Assembly: GCA_934202215.1 (NCBI GenBank)
Contig: CAKPXR010000069.1
Coordinates: 1-6,067, forward strand
DNA: 6,067 nt
Reading direction: 5' to 3'
DNA from: an uncultured Veillonella sp.
GTDB lineage: Bacteria; Bacillota; Negativicutes; Veillonellales; Veillonellaceae
Position 1 is the stretch's first letter, and every line of letters begins with the position of its first letter. The position numbers and the translations under genes were made by a program. The notes beneath the pieces are model-generated. The model had not been told where the DNA came from, did no database searches, and was given only the letters and a program-made list of their open reading frames with translations. Below are positions 1-6,067 of this stretch, piece after piece.

Positions 1-1218
1 CGCCACTATATTATTACAGATGTAAAACCTGAGTTCGTAGGAAAATTTGCAAAATCCGATGACTACATTTTTTGTCCTTTTGATAAACGTAGTATTAGTT
101 GGTCAATCTTTAATGATATTGATGATATTTCAGATTATGATACCTTCGCCTCTATCCTATTTGAACAGGAAGGTGCAAAAGATCTATTCTGGGGATTAGC
201 TGCGGGGGCTATATTTGCAGATGGTTTAAAGTATCTTGATTTACAAGGGCGTAAAACAAACCAAGACATTCTAGAGTTTTTTAAACAGCCTGCAGAAGAT
301 CTAACAGAAGCTATTAACTCCCTACCACCAGCATTAATAACATCTAATCAGTACTTAAACGCTCCAGAAAATACCTTTGCCTCTATACTTGCAACTCTTG
401 CAAGCGGTCTAAAGCCTTTCATGCACTTAAAAGATTCAACCAATAATAATGCTGCATTTTCCTTTAAACAATACATTAGAGAGGAGTATCAACGAACAAA
501 TGGAACCATACCAAACTTATATTTATTAGTTCCTGCTAACCGTCAACGAATTATGGCCCCATTATTATCACTAGTCATGGATATTATGATTAACGAAGCA
601 CTCACTTTACCCGAAAGCCAAAATTGCAGACTGTATTTTATTATTGATGAAATTGGTAGCATCAACAAAATTCAATTACTACCTGATTTAATTACAAAAG
701 GTAGAAGTTATGGCATTAGTATTCTTGCTTTAACACAAGATCCTGGTTTATTAAGGGAAAAATATGGGCCACAAGTAATGCAATCATTCTTAAATAACTT
801 TGGCACGCAAATAGTATTACGAATTAATGATGCCAATACGGCAAAAGAGCTGGCAGATAACTTTGGTGTGGAGGAAATTATTGAATACAAGGAATCAATT
901 CAACTACCTCAAAATGGTAGTCCTGTCCCCTCTATAAGCCAAGATACGACAACTAAATCACTTATTCTTCCTAGCCAATTACAGTCGCTACCACCATTTA
1001 AAGGATATGGGAAGATATTAGGTTTTAACCCTTTTAATTTAATAATTCCTCAATTGTTCTTTAACGAAAATCCCAATATAAAACACTTTGATCCTATTGA
1101 TAGAAAAACAGTAAATTCATTTAAGCCAAATATGCCAACAAATAGCACCAGGTTTAAGGAATATAGAGAGCATCGTTATGGCGAAGACTTAATTAATAAG
1201 TATAAAAAAGGAGAATAG
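1..1218 (+). CDS. traD: Type IV coupling protein, TraD/TrwB (VirD4-like) family, 5'-truncated by the window
   Basis: This is the C-terminal part (405 residues) of a hexameric inner-membrane ATPase that links the relaxase-DNA complex to the type IV secretion channel during conjugation. The frame is open from base 1, so the true start, the membrane anchor and the Walker A loop lie upstream. Fragment residues 4-30 (IITDVKPEF, then CPFDKRSISW) match the family stretch usually read as D-x-KGEF followed by NPxDxR-xxW; the usual KG is KP here. The Walker B motif is LYFIIDE at residues 211-217. It is followed by GRSYG (234-238), the ALTQ sensor with Q246, and an LRINDANTA stretch with R274 that resembles the arginine-finger region. 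The tail is charged (EYREHRYGEDLINKYKKGE), as in coupling proteins that contact the relaxosome. The gene ends 6 bases before the relaxase, so they are probably co-transcribed, in the same order as trwB-trwC of R388. Family assignment is firm; the symbol is by similarity. Confidence 0.93.
   Translation, partial: RHYIITDVKPEFVGKFAKSDDYIFCPFDKRSISWSIFNDIDDISDYDTFASILFEQEGAKDLFWGLAAGAIFADGLKYLDLQGRKTNQDILEFFKQPAEDLTEAINSLPPALITSNQYLNAPENTFASILATLASGLKPFMHLKDSTNNNAAFSFKQYIREEYQRTNGTIPNLYLLVPANRQRIMAPLLSLVMDIMINEALTLPESQNCRLYFIIDEIGSINKIQLLPDLITKGRSYGISILALTQDPGLLREKYGPQVMQSFLNNFGTQIVLRINDANTAKELADNFGVEEIIEYKESIQLPQNGSPVPSISQDTTTKSLILPSQLQSLPPFKGYGKILGFNPFNLIIPQLFFNENPNIKHFDPIDRKTVNSFKPNMPTNSTRFKEYREHRYGEDLINKYKKGE
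1207..1215 (+). promoter_or_regulatory. Ribosome-binding site of the relaxase gene
   Basis: AAAGGAGAA overlaps the last codons of the coupling-protein gene and lies about 11 bases before the ATG at 1225. The overlap suggests translation of the relaxase is coupled to that of the coupling protein. The spacing is slightly long, but no other in-frame start fits the relaxase N-terminus better. Confidence 0.6.
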
Positions 1219-1224
1219 TCTACT

Positions 1225-3810
1225 ATGGTAACAACATCTAATGTTTCCACCATCCAAGCAGGACAATACTATAATAAAGATGATTATTATAGTCGCACAA
1301 TTACACAAGAGGACTTTTGGTTTGGTAATGGGTTGTTCTCCCCTATAGGAGATGATATTCCGAATCCATATAAAAGTACTATAACACCTTTATCACAAGA
1401 TAATTACGAACAAAAAGTAAATACATTAAAAGCCGAATTGAATCCCGATGCAAAAAAATTAGCAATAGATTTAACCTTCTCTCCACCAAAATCTATCTCA
1501 ATTGCAATGTTAAATCCTGCATTAAAATATGATCTTCTAGATGCACATAATCAAGCTGTTAAAAATGTCTTAACTTTCGTTGAATCTAATTATGTAGTAT
1601 GGCGCAAGCATACAAATAAAGATAATCGAACTGAAAATATAAAAACTAAAAATGCTTTATTTGCGTGTTTGCAACATAGGGTATCTAGAGAACAAGATCC
1701 ACAATTACATACCCATTGCTTACTTTTTAGAAAAACAATGATAAATGGCAAAATTATGACGATTGAGGACCGATTTATTCACACAAACCAATACCTTTTC
1801 TCTTTAATGTATGATAATGAATTATCTAAAGCCTTACAAGAAAAAAGGATTCCCCTTCGGGAATCCCTGAGCAAAGATCAGAAAAATATACATTTTGAGA
1901 TTGAAGGTGTAAATGATACTTTAATCGATCATTTTTCAAAAAGAAAATTTCAAATTCAAGATTATCAAGCCACTCAAGGCTTTTCTGATACATGGGATGG
2001 TGCACACGCTGCAGGTCTAGCATCACGGAGACCAAAGCCACCAGAAGATCTTGCAACTTTAGAGAAGGAATGGCGTAAATCTATTGATAATTTAGGCGGT
2101 TTTGTAATAAATAAATCTACACATAATAAGGATGCATCAAGACTTTTAATAATCAATGATATATTAAAAAAATCCATTGACCAACTACAAGAAAAGTCCT
2201 ATGCATTTTCTAAGTCAGACTTAATGATTGAAGTATATAAACAAGGTATAATGCTTGGCGTAACTGTATCAGAATTCGAAAGTATATTTGAACACCACTT
2301 ACAAAGTACTTTAATACAAGTTGGTTTTCGTCAACTAAATAATGAGATATACTTTACAACTCCCAAAAACTTAGCTCGTGCCAAATATATAGATTCGCTC
2401 CTTTTAAATCCTCAAATTGAAAATTATAGTACTTTAAATCCGAATGATGCTAACTCAAAAATTGATATACTTTCCAATAATCTCAAACTAGCTCAAGGTT
2501 GGGAGCTTTCAAAAGGGCAAAAAGAAGCTATTAATTTAATGTTATCATCTTCTAACAAATATATTGCGGTAGAAGGTATAGCAGGTTCTGGTAAAACAAC
2601 TATGCTTGAACAAGCTAAATTACTATACGAATCTCAAGGAGTTAATGTAATAGGTATGGCATTTACGGGAAAAGCAGCAGAGGCCATAGAGTCAGAAGCT
2701 GCAATTTCATCTCAAACTATTCATAAATATCTAAATCACCTATCACCCACTACACCTCATAACTCCTGGGATTTTTCATCTGTAAAGAAAGCAGAAACAC
2801 CAGAAGTCTGGATAGTAGATGAAAGCTCCATGTTAACAGATCACCTACTAAGTAATATTCTAGAAGCCTCTGAAAAAAGAAATGCTAAAGTAGTCTTTCT
2901 TGGCGACCCAAACCAATTACTTCCAATTGGTACAGGTAATGCATTTGATAGAATGACTAGAAAAGATAATGAACAAGTCCCTACTGCTCGTATGAGAGAA
3001 ATCAATCGGCAAGAAGAAAGTTCTAATCTTAGAAAAACAGTAGAAGCTTTATCTGGCAAATTTGAAAATATAGAAAAACAATCTCCACTATCTTATATTG
3101 ATGACAGTATTAAGGAAATTCCTCAACGACAGTATCGTTTAAATTCTGTAATTCATGAATACTGTAATTATACAGTTGAGCAACAAGACAAAAGTGCTAT
3201 TTTAGTAGCTCGCAACAATGATCGTAACGAACTCAATACTAAAATTCATAACAGACTTGTAAAAAAAGGTACCTTAACAGATGAATGTTTACTAACTAGC
3301 GTCAATCAGTATGGTATAGAAAGTTCTAATCCTTATGCTATTGGTGAAAAAGTAATTTTCACAAAAAATGACTATAAACTCAAAGATACTAATGGCGAAA
3401 CAGTAGGAATAAAAAACGGCCAACTTGGTAAAATCATAAACATCAATGGACCTAAAGTTACCGTACAAACCAACACAAATCAAAATGTAATATTTGATAC
3501 AAGAGAGTATAAACATTTTGATTATGGATATGCAATGACTACATTCAAGGCACAAGGTATTACTGTTGATAATGCGCTAATCGTCCATGATAGTACACAA
3601 AAGAACTCCAATACTCGCAATAAAATTTATGTAGATGTAAGCCGTGCTAAAAAGAGCGTAAAAATTTTTACTGATGATAAGGAAGCTCTAGTCAAACAAG
3701 CCAAGCGCTTCCAACAAAAGATTACTTCATCAACTTTCACGCCATACATTGCTAAAGGCAAAGAAAGGAAAAGTATACATGTCTCAAAAGAAAAATCTAA
3801 GGAGGTCTAA
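1225..3810 (+). CDS. mobF: MobF-family conjugative relaxase-helicase (TrwC/TraI type)
   Basis: A two-domain protein of 861 residues: it nicks oriT, stays covalently bound to the 5' end of the strand, and unwinds DNA for transfer. In the N-terminal relaxase domain, the tyrosine pairs Y15/Y16 and Y21/Y22 sit where F TraI has Y16/17 and Y23/24. The IDLTFSPPKSIS motif includes the conserved acidic residue. The metal-binding triad is H151, H162 and H164 in QHRVSREQDPQLHTH. The C-terminal half is a RecD-like SF1B helicase: Walker A GSGKT (454-458), motif II VDESS (531-535), motif III GDPNQL (560-565), motif V YAMTTFKAQG (769-778) and motif VI VSRAK (805-809). All key residues are present, so it looks functional. 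At 861 residues it is a little shorter than TrwC (about 966) and much shorter than F TraI (about 1756); it lacks the long TraI C-terminal region. The start fits the family N-terminus. It follows the coupling protein by 6 bases and overlaps the integrase by 32. The oriT is not visible here. Confidence 0.95.
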   Translation: MVTTSNVSTIQAGQYYNKDDYYSRTITQEDFWFGNGLFSPIGDDIPNPYKSTITPLSQDNYEQKVNTLKAELNPDAKKLAIDLTFSPPKSISIAMLNPALKYDLLDAHNQAVKNVLTFVESNYVVWRKHTNKDNRTENIKTKNALFACLQHRVSREQDPQLHTHCLLFRKTMINGKIMTIEDRFIHTNQYLFSLMYDNELSKALQEKRIPLRESLSKDQKNIHFEIEGVNDTLIDHFSKRKFQIQDYQATQGFSDTWDGAHAAGLASRRPKPPEDLATLEKEWRKSIDNLGGFVINKSTHNKDASRLLIINDILKKSIDQLQEKSYAFSKSDLMIEVYKQGIMLGVTVSEFESIFEHHLQSTLIQVGFRQLNNEIYFTTPKNLARAKYIDSLLLNPQIENYSTLNPNDANSKIDILSNNLKLAQGWELSKGQKEAINLMLSSSNKYIAVEGIAGSGKTTMLEQAKLLYESQGVNVIGMAFTGKAAEAIESEAAISSQTIHKYLNHLSPTTPHNSWDFSSVKKAETPEVWIVDESSMLTDHLLSNILEASEKRNAKVVFLGDPNQLLPIGTGNAFDRMTRKDNEQVPTARMREINRQEESSNLRKTVEALSGKFENIEKQSPLSYIDDSIKEIPQRQYRLNSVIHEYCNYTVEQQDKSAILVARNNDRNELNTKIHNRLVKKGTLTDECLLTSVNQYGIESSNPYAIGEKVIFTKNDYKLKDTNGETVGIKNGQLGKIININGPKVTVQTNTNQNVIFDTREYKHFDYGYAMTTFKAQGITVDNALIVHDSTQKNSNTRNKIYVDVSRAKKSVKIFTDDKEALVKQAKRFQQKITSSTFTPYIAKGKERKSIHVSKEKSKEV
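1841..1866 (-). terminator. Antisense terminator-like hairpin inside the relaxase gene
   Basis: A perfect 8-bp inverted repeat, GGATTCCC (1847-1854) and GGGAATCC (1859-1866), encloses a 4-base loop. Read on the minus strand, the stem is followed directly by six T residues (complement of A at 1841-1846), the form of a Rho-independent terminator. On the plus strand there is no T tract, so relaxase transcription should not be affected. The bases encode an ordinary-looking stretch around residues 208-214, so the structure could be chance. No antisense gene is visible upstream of it. Confidence 0.35.
3764..3769 (+). promoter_or_regulatory. Ribosome-binding site that sets the integrase start at 3779
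   Basis: AAAGGA lies 9 bases before ATG 3779, inside the 3' end of the relaxase gene. The alternative in-frame TTG at 3749 has no purine-rich sequence at a suitable distance, so the ATG is preferred. Confidence 0.65.
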
Positions 3811-4990
3811 TGGAGAAGGCACATTCTTTCAAAGCCAGGGAAAATGGCGAGGCCAATTTAGTATTACTAAAGATAATAAGCTAATCCGCCGTGCTTTCTC
3901 TGGAAACTCAAAATTAGAAGTATATAAATTAGGAAAACAATGGATAGAGGCTACACAACAAAACACTTCTATTTTCTCATCTAAAAATACAAAACTAAAA
4001 GATATCTGTAACTACTGGCTACAAGATGTAAAGAAAGTCAGTGTAAAGCCTAAAACATTCCAAAAATATGACTCTACACTAAGGCTATATATACTTCCGC
4101 TCTTAGGTGAAATAAAAATAACTGCAATTACGCCACAACAAGTACAAACAGTCCTAAACAACTGGAGTAATGGAACATTGAAAGGTAAAAAAGGACATAT
4201 CATATCTTCCAGTACTATACGTTGTACTAGACGTTATCTTTCAGAACTATTTGAGTATGCAGTAAATATCGGTTTATTGTTAAAAAATCCTATTAAATTA
4301 ACTAAACCACCAATATTAATAACTACAGAAATTCATACCTTATCACTCGATGAGATTCATCAGCTTACAAGTACAATGAAACAGCAAGTCAGTAATAATA
4401 TATCCTCACCTTATAGGATTAATTATTACGCATCATATATCGCCACAAAAATTGCCTTAGGCACAGGAATGCGTCTAGGTGAAGTGTTTGGACTATGCTG
4501 GGACTGTGTTGATTTAATCCACGGAACTATCTCAGTACGTCGAACAATACAAACAGGTACTAAAGGGCAAGTATTTCAAGATACAAAGACTAAAACTTCT
4601 CGTCGTTGTATCCCTATCAGCCAAGAGTTACAAAGTGAATTAACTACTTACAAAGATTTCCAATCCAATTATGCAAAAGAATTAGGAGATAAATGGGCTG
4701 ATTCATATGGAGTTGTTATCTCAGGTACCTTTGGAAAAATTCTATCAACAAGTAATTTCAAATCTAGATATTTTATACCAATATTAAAACAACTGGGCTT
4801 AGAACATATAACATTCCATGATCTCCGTCATACCCATGCTACACTTCTACTATCTCAGAAAATAAACCCTAAAATAGTTCAAGAAAGACTAGGACACTCT
4901 ACAATTACTCTAACCTTAGATACATATTCACACTTAGTACCTGATATACAAAAAGAAGCAGTTAAAGCTTTAGATAATTTAGGAATATAG
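3779..4990 (+). CDS. int: Tyrosine recombinase (phage/ICE-type integrase)
   Basis: A complete 403-residue site-specific recombinase that would integrate and excise the element. Three parts are visible. An N-terminal arm-type DNA-binding region begins RRSNGEGTFF at about residue 8. A SAM-like core-binding domain covers roughly residues 60-180 (TLRLYILPLLGEIKITAITPQ at about 101-120). The C-terminal catalytic domain has R232 (GTGMRLGE), K270 in the TKTKTSRR strand (K272 is the alternative), H347 and R350 (HDLRH), H373 (LGHS) and the nucleophile Y383 (DTYSHL). The catalytic set is complete. The ATG at 3779 is chosen for its ribosome-binding site; TTG at 3749 would add ten residues. The gene overlaps the relaxase by 32 bases in the +1 frame, has no room for an intergenic promoter, and runs toward the tRNA-Arg gene, the likely integration target. 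No excisionase gene is visible. The family call is very secure. Confidence 0.97.
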   Translation: MSQKKNLRRSNGEGTFFQSQGKWRGQFSITKDNKLIRRAFSGNSKLEVYKLGKQWIEATQQNTSIFSSKNTKLKDICNYWLQDVKKVSVKPKTFQKYDSTLRLYILPLLGEIKITAITPQQVQTVLNNWSNGTLKGKKGHIISSSTIRCTRRYLSELFEYAVNIGLLLKNPIKLTKPPILITTEIHTLSLDEIHQLTSTMKQQVSNNISSPYRINYYASYIATKIALGTGMRLGEVFGLCWDCVDLIHGTISVRRTIQTGTKGQVFQDTKTKTSRRCIPISQELQSELTTYKDFQSNYAKELGDKWADSYGVVISGTFGKILSTSNFKSRYFIPILKQLGLEHITFHDLRHTHATLLLSQKINPKIVQERLGHSTITLTLDTYSHLVPDIQKEAVKALDNLGI

Positions 4991-5023
4991 GCCATCTATT
5001 ATATTCATAGTACTATAAAATCT

Positions 5024-5872
5024 TTACTTAATCAGGTTAACAAGCCTCCCACTCCAATAAAACTTTTGCAACTTAGTATCTACAACAGCCCAAACTCCAT
5101 TAGATTCATATAATTTAGCTGCTGTAAGTAAATTCTCTTTCCGTATATTTTTCTCTATTTCTCGTAAAAATCTACATATTTTATTGTATGTCATAACATC
5201 TATTGAGGATTCACCAGAGCAGGTTATCCCCATTGTAGCCGTCGTCATTACACAAATTTTTTTTTGCTCTTTTTTATCATATACTTCATCTATTACATTT
5301 ACATGGGATTTGCGAAGTTCACCTCTTTGATAATCATTAAAATTTACTTCTAGTTGTGCCTCAGAAAAAACACTTAACATCTCTGGCCAATTATCATAAA
5401 TCGTTTGAAGAAGTTCTTGTCTAGACCAAGCCGGAGGATTATGATGGTATAGACCAAGTACTCTAATCTCATTAACTGTATATAGTAAAAAGAGCAACTC
5501 GCCTGTTCGCTCTATAAACCGAGGATTATTTATATGCGGTTTCTTTCCTAAGTGAATATGAAGTATATTCCAATCATTAAACATTAAGTCTTGTTGACGA
5601 TCAAGATTTACACTTTGTGTTGATAGATAAGGAGTTATATCTCCCCCCTTTGATAAATACTTTAATACACTTTCAACTCGTTTTTGGGATTTCTTTGGAA
5701 TTTTAATATTTCTAGCGTAAGAAATAACCTTTTTATTTCCAATACCTATTTTTCTATAAAAATTTAAGATTCTAATAACAGCTTGTTTTCTATCACGATC
5801 AGAAAAAATGAGACCTTTCTCTTTTCCATATTTTATAACTATATCCTGAAAATCTTTTTCTAAATTAATCAT
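5024..5872 (-). CDS. Protein of unknown function between integrase and tRNA-Arg
   Basis: A 282-residue soluble-looking protein that I cannot assign to a named family. It has no signal peptide or clear membrane segment. The first 75 residues are rich in Lys and Arg and look helical. The centre has a striking NDWNILHIHLG stretch (residues 99-109) with an H-x-H pair (H105, H107), followed by RFIERTGELLFLL (about 118-130), a second His pair (H143, H144) and NWPE (161-164). Aromatic and His clusters like these suggest a folded core, perhaps with a metal or nucleotide site, but this is inference. The C-terminus ends in GVWAVVDT and FYWSGRLVNL. The ATG at 5872 is preferred because GAGG lies 5 bases upstream; a GTG at 5878 would add two residues but would overlap that site. 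It converges on the integrase with a 33-base gap and lies between the integrase and the putative attachment site, the usual place for cargo (defence, toxin or regulatory genes). A chromosomal origin is not excluded. Confidence 0.8.
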   Translation of the reverse strand: MINLEKDFQDIVIKYGKEKGLIFSDRDRKQAVIRILNFYRKIGIGNKKVISYARNIKIPKKSQKRVESVLKYLSKGGDITPYLSTQSVNLDRQQDLMFNDWNILHIHLGKKPHINNPRFIERTGELLFLLYTVNEIRVLGLYHHNPPAWSRQELLQTIYDNWPEMLSVFSEAQLEVNFNDYQRGELRKSHVNVIDEVYDKKEQKKICVMTTATMGITCSGESSIDVMTYNKICRFLREIEKNIRKENLLTAAKLYESNGVWAVVDTKLQKFYWSGRLVNLIK

Positions 5873-5874
5873 AG

Positions 5875-5881
5875 TCACCTC
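5875..5881 (-). promoter_or_regulatory. Ribosome-binding site of the unassigned gene
   Basis: Read on the minus strand, GAGGTGA precedes the ATG at 5872; GAGG is 5 bases from it. Because the GTG at 5878 lies within this sequence, the site decides for the ATG as the start. Confidence 0.65.
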
Positions 5882-5897
5882 ATTTGATTACAAATAA

Positions 5898-5925
5898 ATT
5901 GTACTAATAATAAACCAAAACACAA
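5898..5925 (-). promoter_or_regulatory. Candidate sigma-70-type promoter for the unassigned gene
   Basis: On the minus strand, a TTGTGT -35-like hexamer (5925-5920) is 16 bases from TACAAT (5903-5898), one base off the TATAAT consensus. It lies about 25 bases before the start codon. A perfect TTGACA sits further up at 5957-5952, but its best -10 at 17-base spacing is only TTTAGT. The region is AT-rich, so chance matches are likely. Confidence 0.35.
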
Positions 5926-5948
5926 ACTACTAAAATAACTACTAAAAT
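5925..5948 (+). repeat. Perfect tandem repeat, 2 x 12 bp
   Basis: AACTACTAAAAT occurs twice in direct succession (5925-5936 and 5937-5948) without mismatch. It lies between the tRNA-proximal hairpin and the unassigned gene, and its right end abuts the region below the TTGACA at 5952-5957. Two readings are plausible: an operator for a repressor of the unassigned gene, or arm-type binding sites for the N-terminal domain of the integrase, which are typically short direct repeats near the element's ends. The sequence alone cannot decide. Confidence 0.9.
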
Positions 5949-5957
5949 CCATGTCAA

Positions 5958-5988
5958 AAGCGGATAGCTCATTACGAGCTATCCGCTT
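5958..5988 (-). terminator. Strong hairpin just after tRNA-Arg, probable tRNA terminator
   Basis: A perfect 13-bp stem, AAGCGGATAGCTC (5958-5970) with GAGCTATCCGCTT (5976-5988), closes a 5-base loop. On the minus strand it begins 7 bases after the tRNA CCA end and runs into CTTTTGAC, so a four-T tract follows the stem. It is well placed to terminate the tRNA transcript. On the plus strand the tail is ATTTCTTT, so weak bidirectional action is possible. Confidence 0.65.
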
Positions 5989-5995
5989 ATTTCTT

Positions 5996-6067
<72 letters not shown>

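Noticed and set aside
421..1218. ATG at 421 as the start of a complete 265-residue protein.
   Set aside because: The frame is open from base 1 and the upstream residues match the coupling-protein family, so 421 is an internal methionine.
3292..3555. Antisense open frame of 87 codons within the relaxase gene, and similar shorter ones at 708-890, 1826-2177, 2841-3059 and 4012-4203.
   Set aside because: They lie fully within well-supported genes on the opposite strand, show no recognisable motifs, and look like by-products of the coding strand.
3566..3594. TTGATA and GATAGT with 17-base spacing, a possible internal promoter for the integrase.
   Set aside because: The -10 match is mediocre, it lies about 185 bases from the start, and such matches are common in AT-rich DNA.
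3749..3778. TTG at 3749 as the integrase start, adding ten residues.
   Set aside because: It has no ribosome-binding site, while ATG 3779 has AAAGGA at 9 bases and leads directly into the conserved RRSNGEG region.
5008..5017. ATAGTACTAT palindrome between the convergent integrase and unassigned gene, as a bidirectional terminator.
   Set aside because: It has no loop, few G-C pairs and no T tract; it is too weak to call a terminator.
5873..5878. GTG at 5878 as the start of the unassigned gene.
   Set aside because: It lies inside the GAGGTGA ribosome-binding sequence that suits the ATG at 5872.

Overview
The window is one end of an integrated conjugative element (an ICE, or an integrated conjugative plasmid) next to a tRNA-Arg gene. 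By eye the DNA is about one-third G+C with AT-rich codon use. The transfer genes are of the proteobacterial F/R388 type: a TraD/TrwB-like coupling protein and a MobF (TrwC/TraI) relaxase. The integrase instead has the 'NGEG' N-terminus common in low-GC Gram-positive and related elements. That mix would fit an AT-rich diderm Firmicute (Negativicutes such as Veillonella or Megamonas relatives), but this is a guess and nothing in the window fixes the taxon.

Layout, left to right. Positions 1-1218 (+) hold the C-terminal 405 residues of a type IV coupling protein that starts before the window. Six bases later, 1225-3810 (+) is a complete 861-residue MobF relaxase-helicase. The coupling-protein-then-relaxase order is that of trwB-trwC in R388. 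Overlapping the relaxase end by 32 bases, 3779-4990 (+) is a complete 403-residue tyrosine integrase. It converges on 5024-5872 (-), a 282-residue protein I cannot assign. From 5873 to 5995 lie its ribosome-binding site, candidate promoters, a perfect 2 x 12 bp tandem repeat and a strong 13-bp hairpin. At 5996-6067 (-) is a tRNA-Arg (anticodon UCU) with an encoded CCA; its first five or so bases fall outside the window. Its 3' end faces the element.

How the parts fit: the relaxase nicks and leads one DNA strand and also unwinds it. The coupling protein passes the relaxase-DNA complex to a type IV secretion channel encoded outside the window. The integrase inserts and excises the element, most plausibly at the 3' end of the tRNA-Arg gene. 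The integrase has no obvious promoter of its own and overlaps the last transfer gene, so transfer and recombination may be expressed together. The unassigned gene between integrase and tRNA is positioned like cargo at the element's edge.

The points most worth a second look are that unassigned gene, the integrase's position as the last overlapping gene of the transfer operon, an antisense terminator-like hairpin inside the relaxase gene, a strong Shine-Dalgarno sequence at the relaxase stop in the +1 frame arrangement, and the tandem repeat near the tRNA.
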